A DNA stretch of 64,000 nt from Pelagibius sp965227505 (GTDB lineage Bacteria; Pseudomonadota; Alphaproteobacteria; Kiloniellales; Kiloniellaceae). The DNA is taken from positions 1,922,001-1,986,000 of the forward strand of contig NZ_OZ245757.1 of assembly GCF_965227505.1 (NCBI RefSeq). Direction: 5' to 3'. A model generated the notes under the pieces. It was not told the origin of the DNA and did no database searches. It was given only the letters and a program-made list of their open reading frames with translations. A program made the position numbers and the translations under genes. Positions 19,173 to 27,315 of this stretch are shown one piece after another. Positions within the stretch are counted from its first letter, which is position 1. Every line of letters begins with the position of its first letter.

Positions 19173-19197
19173 TTGTTACATGCATACACGTAACGAA
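19173..19197. promoter_or_regulatory. Palindromic operator in TAXI/SDR divergent promoter
   Basis: TTGTTAC at one side and GTAAC-GAA at the other flank ATGCATACAC. Its left half TTGTTACATGCAT matches the site at 12934-12957 (minus strand) at 12 of 13 positions. It lies 37 bases upstream of the TAXI gene and 66 upstream of the SDR gene. Likely GntR target. Confidence 0.55.
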
Positions 19198-19262
19198 CGG
19201 GAACGCAATAGTCGAATCGAGAAGCAGCCGCGACGCGGAAACATCAAAGGGGAGACCACCTC

Positions 19263-20030
19263 ATGACCGCCTTGAACGAGTCGAACGCGTTGATCATCGG
19301 GGGGTCGAGCGGGATCGGCTTGGCCATTGCCGCCGGTTTTCGCCAAGCCGGTGCGCGGGTCGCCATAGCCGGGCGGCGCCAAAATAAGGTTGAAGCGGCG
19401 GTGCAGCAGCTCAATGCCGCGACTGGCGTCGATGCCCCCCCGGCCAGCGGTTTTACCGCCGATGTGACCGATCTTGAGGCGATCAAGCGCCTCGGCCGGT
19501 CGTTTGCGGAACGCCTAGGGCCTCTCGACAGCTTGGTCACCTGCCAGGGTACGACCATGCTTCAACCTGCCGGTGAATTCAGCGAAGGCGACTATGACCA
19601 CCTTATGGACACCAACCTCAAAAGCGTGTTCTTCGCCTGCACCCATCTCGCCGCACCGATGCTGGAGCGCGGTCGCGGCACTGTCATTACGATCGCCTCT
19701 CTGGCGGCGCACCGCGGTTGGCCCAATGCGGCGGTCTATGCCATGACAAAGCACGGCGTTCTGGGCTTAACCCGTACACTGGCAGTAGAATGGGCACCGC
19801 GCGGGGTTCGCATCAACTCAATTTCACCTGGTGTGTTTCTCACTGAACTCAACCGCAAGCGGATGTCATCGGAGCGCGCGGCAAGGCTGCGTGACCACAC
19901 GCCGCTCGGTCGATTTGGCGAAACGTCGGAGTTGGTCGGCGCCGCTGTTTTCCTGGCTTCAGATGCGTCCAGCTATGTAACCGGCGCTGACCTCGTGGTC
20001 GATGGCGGTTATCTCGCCAGCGGGATCTAG
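19263..20030 (+). CDS. Short-chain dehydrogenase/reductase
   Basis: A 255-residue classical SDR. The nucleotide motif is GGSSGIGLAIA (about residues 13-23), and AGRRQNK at strand beta-2 suggests NADPH preference. Catalytic Ser in TIASLAA, YAMTK at about 158-162, and the C-terminal TGADLVVDGGYLASGI complete the family features. GGGGAG precedes the ATG. Divergent from the TAXI gene with a shared operator, so it belongs to the same regulon as the SDR at 12982. The stop codon overlaps the stop of the convergent helicase gene by 4 bases. Confidence 0.9.
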   Translation: MTALNESNALIIGGSSGIGLAIAAGFRQAGARVAIAGRRQNKVEAAVQQLNAATGVDAPPASGFTADVTDLEAIKRLGRSFAERLGPLDSLVTCQGTTMLQPAGEFSEGDYDHLMDTNLKSVFFACTHLAAPMLERGRGTVITIASLAAHRGWPNAAVYAMTKHGVLGLTRTLAVEWAPRGVRINSISPGVFLTELNRKRMSSERAARLRDHTPLGRFGETSELVGAAVFLASDASSYVTGADLVVDGGYLASGI

Positions 20031-22342
20031 CCGGCCTGGTCGGCGGGCACGACGAAGCTGGCGATGACCTTCTTGTCGCCGGCCTTGTCGAAACGGATGT
20101 TGAGGCGCTCGCCCTCCACCGAGGCGATGGAGCCGTAGCCGAACTTCTGGTGGAACACCCGGTCGCCGCGCTGGAAGGCGCCGCTGCCGATGGTCTCGAT
20201 CCGCGTCGGCGTCACGTCGATGAAGGGGGCACTCTCCTGGCCCTGGCGCGCCCGCGCCCGGCTGAGCCCCGGGCTCACCCGCGCCTCGCGCCAGGCGCCC
20301 ATGCCTTCTCCCATGCCGCCGCCCATACCGCCGAAGGCGGAACTGGCGGCGCCGTAAATGCCCTGGTCGCTTTCCTGGGCGACATGCTCGCCCGGCAGTT
20401 CGTCGACAAAGCGCGAGGGAATCGCCGCCGCCCAGGAGCCGTGCATGCGCCGGTTGGCGGCAAAGGAGATGATCACCCGCTTGCGCGCGCGCGTCAGGCC
20501 GACGTAGGCCAGGCGGCGCTCCTCTTCCAGTCCGCGCCGCCCGGTTTCATCGAGGGCGCGCTGGTTGGGAAACAGCCCCTCCTCCCAGCCGGGCAGGAAA
20601 ACGGTGTCGAACTCCAGGCCCTTGGCCGCGTGCAGGGTCATGATGGTGATGACGTCCTGGCCCTCCTGGGAAATCGCCTCCATCACCAGGGAGACATGCT
20701 CCAGAAAGCCGGCCAGGGTCTCGAACTCGCCCATGGCGTTGACCAGTTCCTTCAGGTTCTCCAGCCGGCCCGGCGCCTCCAGGGACTTGTCGTTCATCCA
20801 CATCTCGGTGTAGCCGGATTCCTCCAGCACCATCTCCGCCAGTTCGGGGTGGGGCGTCGTCTCCGCCATCTCCCGCCAGCGGTCGAAGTCGGCCATCAGG
20901 GTGCCCAGCGCGCGGCGGGCCGCGGGGCGCAGTTCGTCGGTGTCCAGCAGGCGGCGCACCGCCAGGGTAAGCGGCACGTTGCCGGCCCGCGCGGTCTGAT
21001 AGAGCAGCTGCAGGGTGGCGTTGCCCAGGCCGCGCTTGGGCTTGTTCATGATGCGCTCGAAGGCGAGATCGTCGTCGAACGACTGGATGACACGCAGGTA
21101 GGCCAGCGCGTCGCGGATCTCCATGCGTTCGTAAAACCGCGGGCCGCCGACCACGCGGTAGGGCAGGCCGAGGGTGATGAAGCGCTCCTCGAACTCCCGG
21201 GTCTGGGCGCCGGTGCGCACCAGGATGGCGATCTCCTTCAGGTCCAGGGCCTTGTCCCGGGCCTGCATGGCCTCGATCTCCTCGCCGACGAAGCGGGCCT
21301 CGGCTTCGCCGTCCCAGAGGCCGCGCAGGCGTATGAGGTCGCCCTCATCGCCCTCGGTCCAGAGGGTCTTGCCCAGGCGCCCCTCGTTGTGGGCGATCAG
21401 GCCGGAAGCGGCGGCCAGGATGCGCCCGGTGGAGCGGTAGTTGCGCTCCAGCCGGACCACCTTGGCGCCGGGAAAGTCTTCCTCGAAACGCAGGATGTTG
21501 CCGACCTCGGCGCCGCGCCAGCCATAGATCGACTGGTCGTCGTCGCCGACGCAGCAGATGTTCTTGTGACCCTGGGCGAGCAGGCGCAGCCAGAGATACT
21601 GCGCCACGTTGGTGTCCTGGTATTCGTCCACCAGGATGTAGCGGAAGCGCCGGTGATAGTCGGCCAGCACTTCCGGCTCGTTCTGAAAGAGCGTCAGGTT
21701 GTGCAGCAGCAGGTCGCCGAAGTCGCAGGCGTTCAGGGTCCGCAGGCGCTCCTGATAGGCGGCGTAGAGCTCCACCGCACGGCCGCGGGCGAAATCGCCG
21801 GCCTCCCCGGCCGAGACCTTCTCCGGCGTCAGACCGCGGTCCTTCCAGCGCTCGAAGATCGACAGCAGGGCGCGGGCCGGCCACTTTTTTTCGTCGACCG
21901 ATTCGGCCTGCAGGATCTGCTTCACCAGGCGGATCTGGTCGTCGGTGTCGAGGATGGTGAAGTTGCTGCGCAGGCCCACGGCCTCCGGATTGCGCCTGAG
22001 GATGCGCACGGCCATGGCGTGGAAGGTGCCGAGCCACCAGCCCTCCACCGAGGGCCGTTCCAGCAGAGCGGCGACCCGGTCCTTCATCTCCCGCGCCGCC
22101 TTGTTGGTGAAGGTGACCGCCAGGATCTCCCCCGGCGAACGGGCGCGCCCGGTCATCAGCAGATGCGCCAGACGGGTGGTCAGCACGCGGGTCTTGCCGG
22201 TGCCGGCGCCGGCCAGCACCAGGACCGGGCCATCCAGGGCCTCCACCGCGGCGCGCTGGCCCTCGTTCAGGGCGTCGAGATAGGGATAGGGCCGGAGCGC
22301 AGTCGTGGCCGCCCCGGGGCTTGAGACTTGGGGATCTGACAT
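20027..22342 (-). CDS. uvrD: ATP-dependent DNA helicase PcrA/UvrD
   Basis: A 771-residue superfamily 1A helicase for repair and replication-fork rescue. Motifs in order: Q motif LNEGQRAAV, Walker A LAGAGTGKTRVL, Ia VTFTNKAA, II ILVDEYQDTN, III GDDDQSIYGWRGA, IV RLERNYRST, V ITIMTLHAAKGLEFD and VI YVGLTRARK. A glycine/methionine-rich linker (GGMGGGMGEGMG) precedes a C-terminal Tudor-like fold (GDRVFHQKFGYGSIASVEG) that contacts RNA polymerase in PcrA. I chose the ATG at 22342 because upstream in-frame codons are read from a repeat-filled spacer. It ends tail-to-tail with the SDR gene with a 4-base overlap. Confidence 0.95.
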   Translation of the reverse strand: MSDPQVSSPGAATTALRPYPYLDALNEGQRAAVEALDGPVLVLAGAGTGKTRVLTTRLAHLLMTGRARSPGEILAVTFTNKAAREMKDRVAALLERPSVEGWWLGTFHAMAVRILRRNPEAVGLRSNFTILDTDDQIRLVKQILQAESVDEKKWPARALLSIFERWKDRGLTPEKVSAGEAGDFARGRAVELYAAYQERLRTLNACDFGDLLLHNLTLFQNEPEVLADYHRRFRYILVDEYQDTNVAQYLWLRLLAQGHKNICCVGDDDQSIYGWRGAEVGNILRFEEDFPGAKVVRLERNYRSTGRILAAASGLIAHNEGRLGKTLWTEGDEGDLIRLRGLWDGEAEARFVGEEIEAMQARDKALDLKEIAILVRTGAQTREFEERFITLGLPYRVVGGPRFYERMEIRDALAYLRVIQSFDDDLAFERIMNKPKRGLGNATLQLLYQTARAGNVPLTLAVRRLLDTDELRPAARRALGTLMADFDRWREMAETTPHPELAEMVLEESGYTEMWMNDKSLEAPGRLENLKELVNAMGEFETLAGFLEHVSLVMEAISQEGQDVITIMTLHAAKGLEFDTVFLPGWEEGLFPNQRALDETGRRGLEEERRLAYVGLTRARKRVIISFAANRRMHGSWAAAIPSRFVDELPGEHVAQESDQGIYGAASSAFGGMGGGMGEGMGAWREARVSPGLSRARARQGQESAPFIDVTPTRIETIGSGAFQRGDRVFHQKFGYGSIASVEGERLNIRFDKAGDKKVIASFVVPADQAG

Positions 22343-22424
22343 GACCCCTTTATAGCGCATGCCAAGCGGATGCTCACGCGCGGAAAGGCCCCCTGGAGGG
22401 GCAACTGACGCATCCCTGCCAGCC

Positions 22425-22487
22425 GACCCGGCCAGGACCCGGCAAGGACCCGGCAAGGCCCCGGTAAGGACCCGGCAAGGCCCGGCC
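22425..22487. repeat. 11-bp minisatellite in the helicase upstream spacer
   Basis: About five and a half copies of GGACCCGGCAA and close variants. It lies in the 221-base divergent spacer between uvrD and the M14-type gene, so copy number could alter promoter spacing. Confidence 0.75.
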
Positions 22488-22563
22488 TTGACCGGGGGCA
22501 GCGCTGCCCCTTTCATGCCGCGGTCGCCTTCCACAAGTCGCCTTCCACAACAGGACCCCTGCC

Positions 22564-23703
22564 ATGCCCCCAAGGACCGAAACCATCCCCCTGCTCGCGG
22601 TAAGCCCCGGCACCAGCCGGGTTCTTACGGTTCATCGTTTCGGTCAGTCAGGCGCCCGGCCCAAGGCCTACCTGCAGGCCTCCCTGCACGCCGACGAGAC
22701 CCCCGGCCTGCTGGTCCAGCACCATCTCTATGGCCTGCTCGCCGCGGCAGAGGCGCGCGGCGAGATCCGCGGCGAGATCGTCCTGGTGCCCTACGCCAAT
22801 CCCATCGGCCTCGCCCAGTTCGCCAACGGCATCCACCTCGGGCGCTACGAGGCCGGCGGCGGCGGCAACTTCAACCGCAACTGGCCGGACCTCTACTCCC
22901 CCATCGTCGACGGCCTGGCGGAGAAGCTGGGCAGCGACGAGGCAGCCAACGTGGAGGCGATCCGCGAAGCCCAGCGCGCGCATCTGGAGGCCCAAAGGCC
23001 CGGCAGCGAGCTGGAGTCGCTGCGGCTGACGCTGGCCTCTCTGGCGGTGGATGCCGATCTGGTCTGGGATCTGCATTGCGACGACGAGGCGCTGATGCAC
23101 CTCTTCCTCATTCCGGCGCACTGGCCGCAGGCGGCGGACTTTGCCGCCGATCTGGGGTGCCGCGCCATACTCCTGGCGGAAGACTCCGGCGGCAATTCCT
23201 TTGACGAGACCTTCTCCACGCCCTGGACGCGGCTGGCCGAGCGCTATCCCCAGCACCCCATTCCCGCCGCCTGCCTCGCGGCGACGGTGGAACTGCGCGG
23301 CTTCGCCGACGTGGACGACGCCACCGCCGCCCGCGACGCCCAGGCGCTGTTTCACAGCCTGCAGCGCTTCGGCGTCGTTGCCGGCGACCCGCCGCCGCCG
23401 CCGACCCTGCTCTGCCAGGCCACACGCCTGGATGCGACGGATTCGGTGCGCGCACCGGCGACCGGCGTGCTGGCCTACACCGTGCAGTTGGGCGACGAGG
23501 TGGAAGCAGGGGACGTGATCGCCTGGATCGTCGATCCGACCGCGGTGCCGGAGCATGCCCGCCTGCCCGTCACCACCCGCGCTTCGGGCCTCGTGCTGTC
23601 GCGCCGCACCCAGCGCTATGCGCGCCCGGGCATGCCCATTGCGAAAGTGGTTGGAGAGGATGCGCTGCCGCACCGGCAGGGCGACTACCTTTTGGAGGAT
23701 TGA
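22564..23703 (+). CDS. M14-type succinylglutamate desuccinylase/aspartoacylase family protein
   Basis: A 379-residue zinc deacylase. Metal ligands are H and E in SLHADETPG (about residues 43-47) and the later His in LHCDDEALMH. GGNFNRNWPDLY carries the substrate-binding Arg typical of this family. The C-terminal beta domain ends with an all-beta, lipoyl-like fold: SVRAPATGVLAYTVQLGDEVEAGD and ARPGMPIAKVVG. It should remove an acyl group from an N-acyl amino acid or cleave a related amide in the cytoplasm. No arginine succinyltransferase genes are near, so the substrate is open. It stands alone. Confidence 0.8.
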   Translation: MPPRTETIPLLAVSPGTSRVLTVHRFGQSGARPKAYLQASLHADETPGLLVQHHLYGLLAAAEARGEIRGEIVLVPYANPIGLAQFANGIHLGRYEAGGGGNFNRNWPDLYSPIVDGLAEKLGSDEAANVEAIREAQRAHLEAQRPGSELESLRLTLASLAVDADLVWDLHCDDEALMHLFLIPAHWPQAADFAADLGCRAILLAEDSGGNSFDETFSTPWTRLAERYPQHPIPAACLAATVELRGFADVDDATAARDAQALFHSLQRFGVVAGDPPPPPTLLCQATRLDATDSVRAPATGVLAYTVQLGDEVEAGDVIAWIVDPTAVPEHARLPVTTRASGLVLSRRTQRYARPGMPIAKVVGEDALPHRQGDYLLED

Positions 23704-23943
23704 CGGCAGCCGGTCTTGCCGGAAGCACCGGCAGAGGACCCGAGGCCCGGCGGCACAGATACAGTCTTAAGAAGAAGACGTATCGGGACGTTCCTCCGGT
23801 CGGTAAACAGGGGTACGCAGTGGCGAGGCCTCCAGAACCCGTTTGACCACTGACAATAGGCAACAATACCGCCACACGCGCCGCGATCTCGTGCTATGGT
23901 TAAACAAACGCAGGGGGAAACGCCGCAGCCAAAGGAGAGCGGC

Positions 23944-24981
23944 ATGTGGACTGAAGTGACGCGCCCGGTCTGGGCACGCCCCCTCTGTGTGATTTCCCGC
24001 AGCCCGGCTGCTTTGCTGGCGATCGCCGTTGTCGTGACGCTGACTGTGGCGACGCTGGCCGGCCAGACGGCCAAAGCGCAGTCCAATCCCCTGCGTGCCG
24101 TCGTCACGGTGCGCGCAGAGGTTCCGCCCGATGCCCGCACCGCCGGGACGCTGGGCACCGAACGCGAAGGCGGCGGTGTCGTCATCAGCGACAGCGGTCT
24201 GGTGCTGACGATCGGCTATCTGATTCTGGAGGCCGTCCAGGCGGAAGTCGAATTGCAGGACGGCGTGACCATCCCGGCCGAAATCGTTGCCTACGACTAT
24301 GACACGGGCTTCGGCCTGCTGCGCCCGGCAACCCCCCTGAACGTCGCGCCCATCGAACTGGGCGATTCCGACGATCTGCCCGCGCAGACCCAGGTGCTGG
24401 TCGCCGGCCCGGACGGACCGAGCCCGGCCATGGTGGTTTCCCGGCGTGAGTTCGCAGGCTACTGGGAATACCTGCTGGACAGCGCCATCTTCACCGCCCC
24501 GCCCTACCGCAGCTTCGGCGGCGCGGCGCTCATCGGCTCCGACGGGCGCCTCCTGGGCATCGGCTCGCTGATCGTCGGCGATGCCCTGACCGAAGGCGGA
24601 CAGTTCCCCGGCAACATGTTCGTGCCGATCTCCCTGCTGGAGCCGATCATGGACGATCTGATGCGCCAGGGCCGCGCCGGCGGGCCGGCGAAACCCTGGC
24701 TCGGCCTCTTCACCGAGGAGGTCCGCGGCAAGGTCTTCATCAACCGGGTCTCCCCCGGCGGCCCCGCCGCCTCGGCGGGCATCACACAGAACGACATCAT
24801 CGTCGCCGTGCAGGGCGAGCCGGTCAGCACCCTGGCCGACTTCTACCGCAAGGTCTGGTCCCTGGGCAGCGCCGGGATCGATGTGCCGCTCACCATCCTG
24901 AAGGGCGATAACGGGTTTCGCGAAGTCTCCGTGAAGTCCGGCGACCGCTACGACTATCTGAAGCTGAACCCGACCTATTAG
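23944..24981 (+). CDS. HtrA/DegP-like protein with a lost catalytic triad and one PDZ domain
   Basis: A 345-residue protein with an N-terminal signal or anchor helix (about residues 22-45, ending AKAQ). The trypsin-like domain aligns well to S1C proteases, but all three catalytic residues are changed. The His site (usual TNAHV) reads TIGYL, giving Tyr92. The Asp site (usual TDLAVL) reads TGFGLL, giving Gly122. The Ser site (usual GNSGGP) reads RSFGGA, giving Phe191. A PDZ domain follows (PWLGLFTEEVRGKVFINRV to about residue 330). It is therefore expected to be a periplasmic binding or chaperone-like pseudoprotease. The ATG has AAGGAG 7 bases upstream. Confidence 0.82.
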   Translation: MWTEVTRPVWARPLCVISRSPAALLAIAVVVTLTVATLAGQTAKAQSNPLRAVVTVRAEVPPDARTAGTLGTEREGGGVVISDSGLVLTIGYLILEAVQAEVELQDGVTIPAEIVAYDYDTGFGLLRPATPLNVAPIELGDSDDLPAQTQVLVAGPDGPSPAMVVSRREFAGYWEYLLDSAIFTAPPYRSFGGAALIGSDGRLLGIGSLIVGDALTEGGQFPGNMFVPISLLEPIMDDLMRQGRAGGPAKPWLGLFTEEVRGKVFINRVSPGGPAASAGITQNDIIVAVQGEPVSTLADFYRKVWSLGSAGIDVPLTILKGDNGFREVSVKSGDRYDYLKLNPTY

Positions 24982-25001
24982 GCGACCGCCGTTCCACGGC
25001 A

Positions 25002-25030
25002 AAAGGGACCCGCGCGAAGCGGGTCCCTTT
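25002..25030. terminator. Bidirectional terminator
   Basis: AAAGGGACCCGC pairs perfectly with GCGGGTCCCTTT across 5 bases. It lies between the convergent HtrA-like and methyltransferase genes, and both sides end in short A/T runs. Confidence 0.8.
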
Positions 25031-25053
25031 CGCTTGGGCGAACCTGGCGGGGA

Positions 25054-25884
25054 TCAGGCTTTGCGGATCACCACCTCGACGTAGTCCGACGGCAGCACCA
25101 GCGTCCCGTCGCTCGCGGTGTTGAAGCGCGTCAGCAGGGCGCGCAGATCGGCATCGAGGGCGTCGCTGGCCTCGCCGAGCGCGAGATAGGCCTTATGAAT
25201 AGGGCCGTAGTAGCGGCGAAAGACATCAATGAAGTGATCAACGGAAAGATAACGGAAGGTGAACTGACGCGGCGTCAGGTCGATTGAGGCCGCAGCTTCG
25301 CCGAAGAGTTCGCGCAGGGCCTGCTCCGTGCCCCAGCGCGCGGGCGACTGCACCCCCTCAGGCGGCGGCAGGTGTTTGCCGAGGGTCTTGAAGACCTGGC
25401 CGATGAAGCCCTCCGGCGTCCAGTTGGCCAGCGCGATGACCCCGCCGGAGCGGCAGACCCGGGCCAACTCCGCCGCGGCCTTGGCCTGATCCGGCGTAAA
25501 CATGACGCCGTAGGTCGAGAGCACCGCATCGAAGCTGGCGTCGGGATACGGCAGGGCTTCGGCATCCGCAATCTCGAAGGCCACTTCCAGGCGCTCCGCC
25601 GCCGCGCGGGCCCTGGCTTTGTCGAGCAGCGTCTCGACATAGTCGGTCGCGGTGACCTGGCAGAAACGCCGGGCCGCGGCCAGAGTGGCATTGCCGTTAC
25701 CGGCGGCCACATCCAGAACTTTGGCGCCGGGGCGCAGATCGGCAGTCTCGCAAAGCTGCTCGCCGACGATCTGAAGGGTCGTGCCGATGATGGCGTAGTC
25801 GCCGGAGGCCCAGGCGGCCTGCTGCTTGGCCTTTACCGCGTCCAGTCCGGTGGCGGGTTGGGTTTGTTGCAGGGCAACAGTCAT
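25054..25884 (-). CDS. Class I SAM-dependent methyltransferase
   Basis: A 276-residue methyltransferase of the UbiE/Methyltransf_11 type. Motif I is VLDVAAGNGNATLAAAR, motif II VTATDYVE, and motif IV/V DAVLSTYGVMFTPD with the following AELARVCRSGGVIALANWTPEGF. These are features of small-molecule methyltransferases. The substrate is unknown. The gene is divergent from an HxlR-type regulator, and a palindrome lies between them, so it is probably the regulator's target. The ATG at 25884 starts a good reading frame, but the ribosome site (GGAACTGACACC) is moderate. Confidence 0.85.
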   Translation of the reverse strand: MTVALQQTQPATGLDAVKAKQQAAWASGDYAIIGTTLQIVGEQLCETADLRPGAKVLDVAAGNGNATLAAARRFCQVTATDYVETLLDKARARAAAERLEVAFEIADAEALPYPDASFDAVLSTYGVMFTPDQAKAAAELARVCRSGGVIALANWTPEGFIGQVFKTLGKHLPPPEGVQSPARWGTEQALRELFGEAAASIDLTPRQFTFRYLSVDHFIDVFRRYYGPIHKAYLALGEASDALDADLRALLTRFNTASDGTLVLPSDYVEVVIRKA

Positions 25885-25985
25885 GGTGTCAGTTCCTTAA
25901 AGATGCGCCCGATGACGGGGCAGGGCCCCGGGGGCGCGCATAAGCGGCGCCGGGGGAGATGTCACAGGCCGCCCCTGCCGCGCCA

Positions 25986-26022
25986 GTTCAGAAACTGAAT
26001 CGACCCGATATAGATTCTGAAC
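25986..26022. promoter_or_regulatory. Inverted-repeat operator between methyltransferase and HxlR genes
   Basis: GTTCAGAA (25986-25993) and TTCTGAAC (26015-26022) are exact complements. Inside them GAATC and GATTC (25997-26001, 26013-26017) make a second pair. The symmetry and position fit an HxlR dimer site controlling both divergent genes. Confidence 0.5.
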
Positions 26023-26075
26023 TCGGGACTGGGCTAGGATCGGGGCAAAACAGAAAGCGGAACGGGGGAAATCCG

Positions 26076-26774
26076 ATGACCAGCGGCAGCTACCAACAGT
26101 TCTGTCCGGTCTCCATGGCTGCGGAAATCCTTTGCACGCGCTGGACCATGGTCCTGGTGCGCGAACTGGTGGCCGGCACGACACGCTTCAACGAACTGCG
26201 CCGCGGCATGCCGCGGATGTCGCCGGCGCTGCTGTCAAAGCGCCTGAAGGAACTGGAAGATAACGGCATTGTGAAGAAAGTGCCCGTCCCGGGGGAGCCC
26301 GGCGTGATGGAGTACCACCTGACCCCCTCCGGCAAGGAACTGGGCCCGATCGTCGACGCCATGGGGATCTGGGGACAGCGCTGGACCGAGACCCAGCCCC
26401 AGTTGGAGAAGCTGGATGCCGGCCTTCTGATGTGGGACATGCGCCGGAACATTCGTGTTCCCGAACTGCCGCGCCAGCGCTCTGTGATCCAGTTCATCTA
26501 CCCGGAGCGCCGCCCGACGGAGCGGAACTGGTGGCTCGTGGTCGACCCCAAGGAGGGGGTGGACCTCTGTATGGTCGAACCGGGATTCGACGTCGACCTC
26601 TTCGTCCAAGCCGACCTGCGCACCATGACGGCGGTCTGGATGGGCCTGGAAACCCTGGCCAAAGCGATCAAGGACGATCGCATCGTGCTGACCGGAGACA
26701 AGGCGCTGCAGAAAAACATGCTGAACTGGCTCGGCCTCAATCAGCTCGCTTCGGTCCCCAAACAGGTGGCGTGA
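26076..26774 (+). CDS. HxlR-type winged-helix regulator with C-terminal SCP2-like domain
   Basis: A 232-residue protein. Residues 1-105 form an HxlR winged helix: FCPVSMAAEILCTRWTMVLV, TRFNELRRGMPRMSPALLSKRLKELEDNGIV and YHLTPSGKELGPIVDAM. A C-terminal part of about 110 residues resembles the SCP2 sterol-carrier fold often attached to this group (VIQFIYPERRPTERNWWLVV, DLRTMTAVWMGLETLAKAI). The fusion suggests sensing of a lipid or other hydrophobic ligand. The conserved Cys at residue 10 may be redox active as in HxlR/HypR. The ATG at 26076 is preceded by GGGGGAA. Confidence 0.88.
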   Translation: MTSGSYQQFCPVSMAAEILCTRWTMVLVRELVAGTTRFNELRRGMPRMSPALLSKRLKELEDNGIVKKVPVPGEPGVMEYHLTPSGKELGPIVDAMGIWGQRWTETQPQLEKLDAGLLMWDMRRNIRVPELPRQRSVIQFIYPERRPTERNWWLVVDPKEGVDLCMVEPGFDVDLFVQADLRTMTAVWMGLETLAKAIKDDRIVLTGDKALQKNMLNWLGLNQLASVPKQVA

Positions 26775-26861
26775 CCCTTCAGAAGGCCGCCACCCCCCGC
26801 AGAACGCGAGCGCCTGAAGCGAGACGTCCGTTCGTTGCCCTGGGCCGGCTGCGGAGTTGGA

Positions 26862-27113
26862 TTAGTCGCGGAAAAACGCGGTCACCGGAAGCTCCAACAG
26901 TTCCGAGAGGCGGTAGAGCAGCCCCGGGGGCATGCGGTCGCGGTCTTCCTCGAACCGTTTGACCTGCTCAGGGCTGATGCCGAGCATTGCGCCCAACTCG
27001 TCCCGGCTGAGATTGCGCTCCTCGCGCGCCAGGCAAATCAGCTTTCCCAATCGACAGTCTTTCGGAGTCACCGGCCAAGCTCCCACATCTCGCCCTCTAT
27101 CCCATCGGGGCAA
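26862..27113 (-). CDS. Small XRE-family helix-turn-helix protein
   Basis: An 83-residue protein that is nearly all Cro/C1-type HTH: RLGKLICLAREERNLSRDELGAMLGISPEQVKRFEEDRDRMP (about residues 21-62), ending with LLYRLSELLELPVTAFFRD, the typical closing helices. The start codon and length leave 20 extra residues at the N-terminus, so a shorter start is possible. It stands alone; no toxin partner is adjacent. Confidence 0.75.
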   Translation of the reverse strand: MPRWDRGRDVGAWPVTPKDCRLGKLICLAREERNLSRDELGAMLGISPEQVKRFEEDRDRMPPGLLYRLSELLELPVTAFFRD

Positions 27114-27221
27114 CGGACCGCGGACACCAGTTTGATAAAACTAAAAGATGAATCAATTCTCCATAAACTCACCCGACACAGCGTAGCTCTTTGCATGTTC
27201 CGTTGATTCGTGATACTGACT

Positions 27222-27237
27222 GGAACAATAATGTTCC
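27222..27237. promoter_or_regulatory. Palindrome upstream of the unknown regulator pair
   Basis: GGAACAATAATGTTCC is a 6-bp-arm inverted repeat with a 4-base centre. A further TGTTCC half-site lies at 27196-27201. It is about 80 bases before the proposed start at 27316 and could be its autoregulatory site. Confidence 0.4.
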
Positions 27238-27315
27238 CAAACTTTTCGGCGCGCGCGCGATGCTGCGGCCCCGATTTATGCGACGTTCCGCGATGTTCGA
27301 GGGTCCAGCGGCGTT

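Noticed and set aside
12982..20030. Sulfolactate degradation operon
   Set aside because: The Ldh/SDR/TRAP set resembles one, but no suyAB or other desulfonation genes are present, so the substrate is left open.
22343..22573. N-terminal extension of the helicase
   Set aside because: It would be translated from the 11-bp minisatellite and is not part of the UvrD family; the start at 22342 matches the family length.
27222..27237. LexA (SOS) box
   Set aside because: Spacing GAAC-N6-GTTC differs from both the alphaproteobacterial direct repeat and the Gram-positive form.
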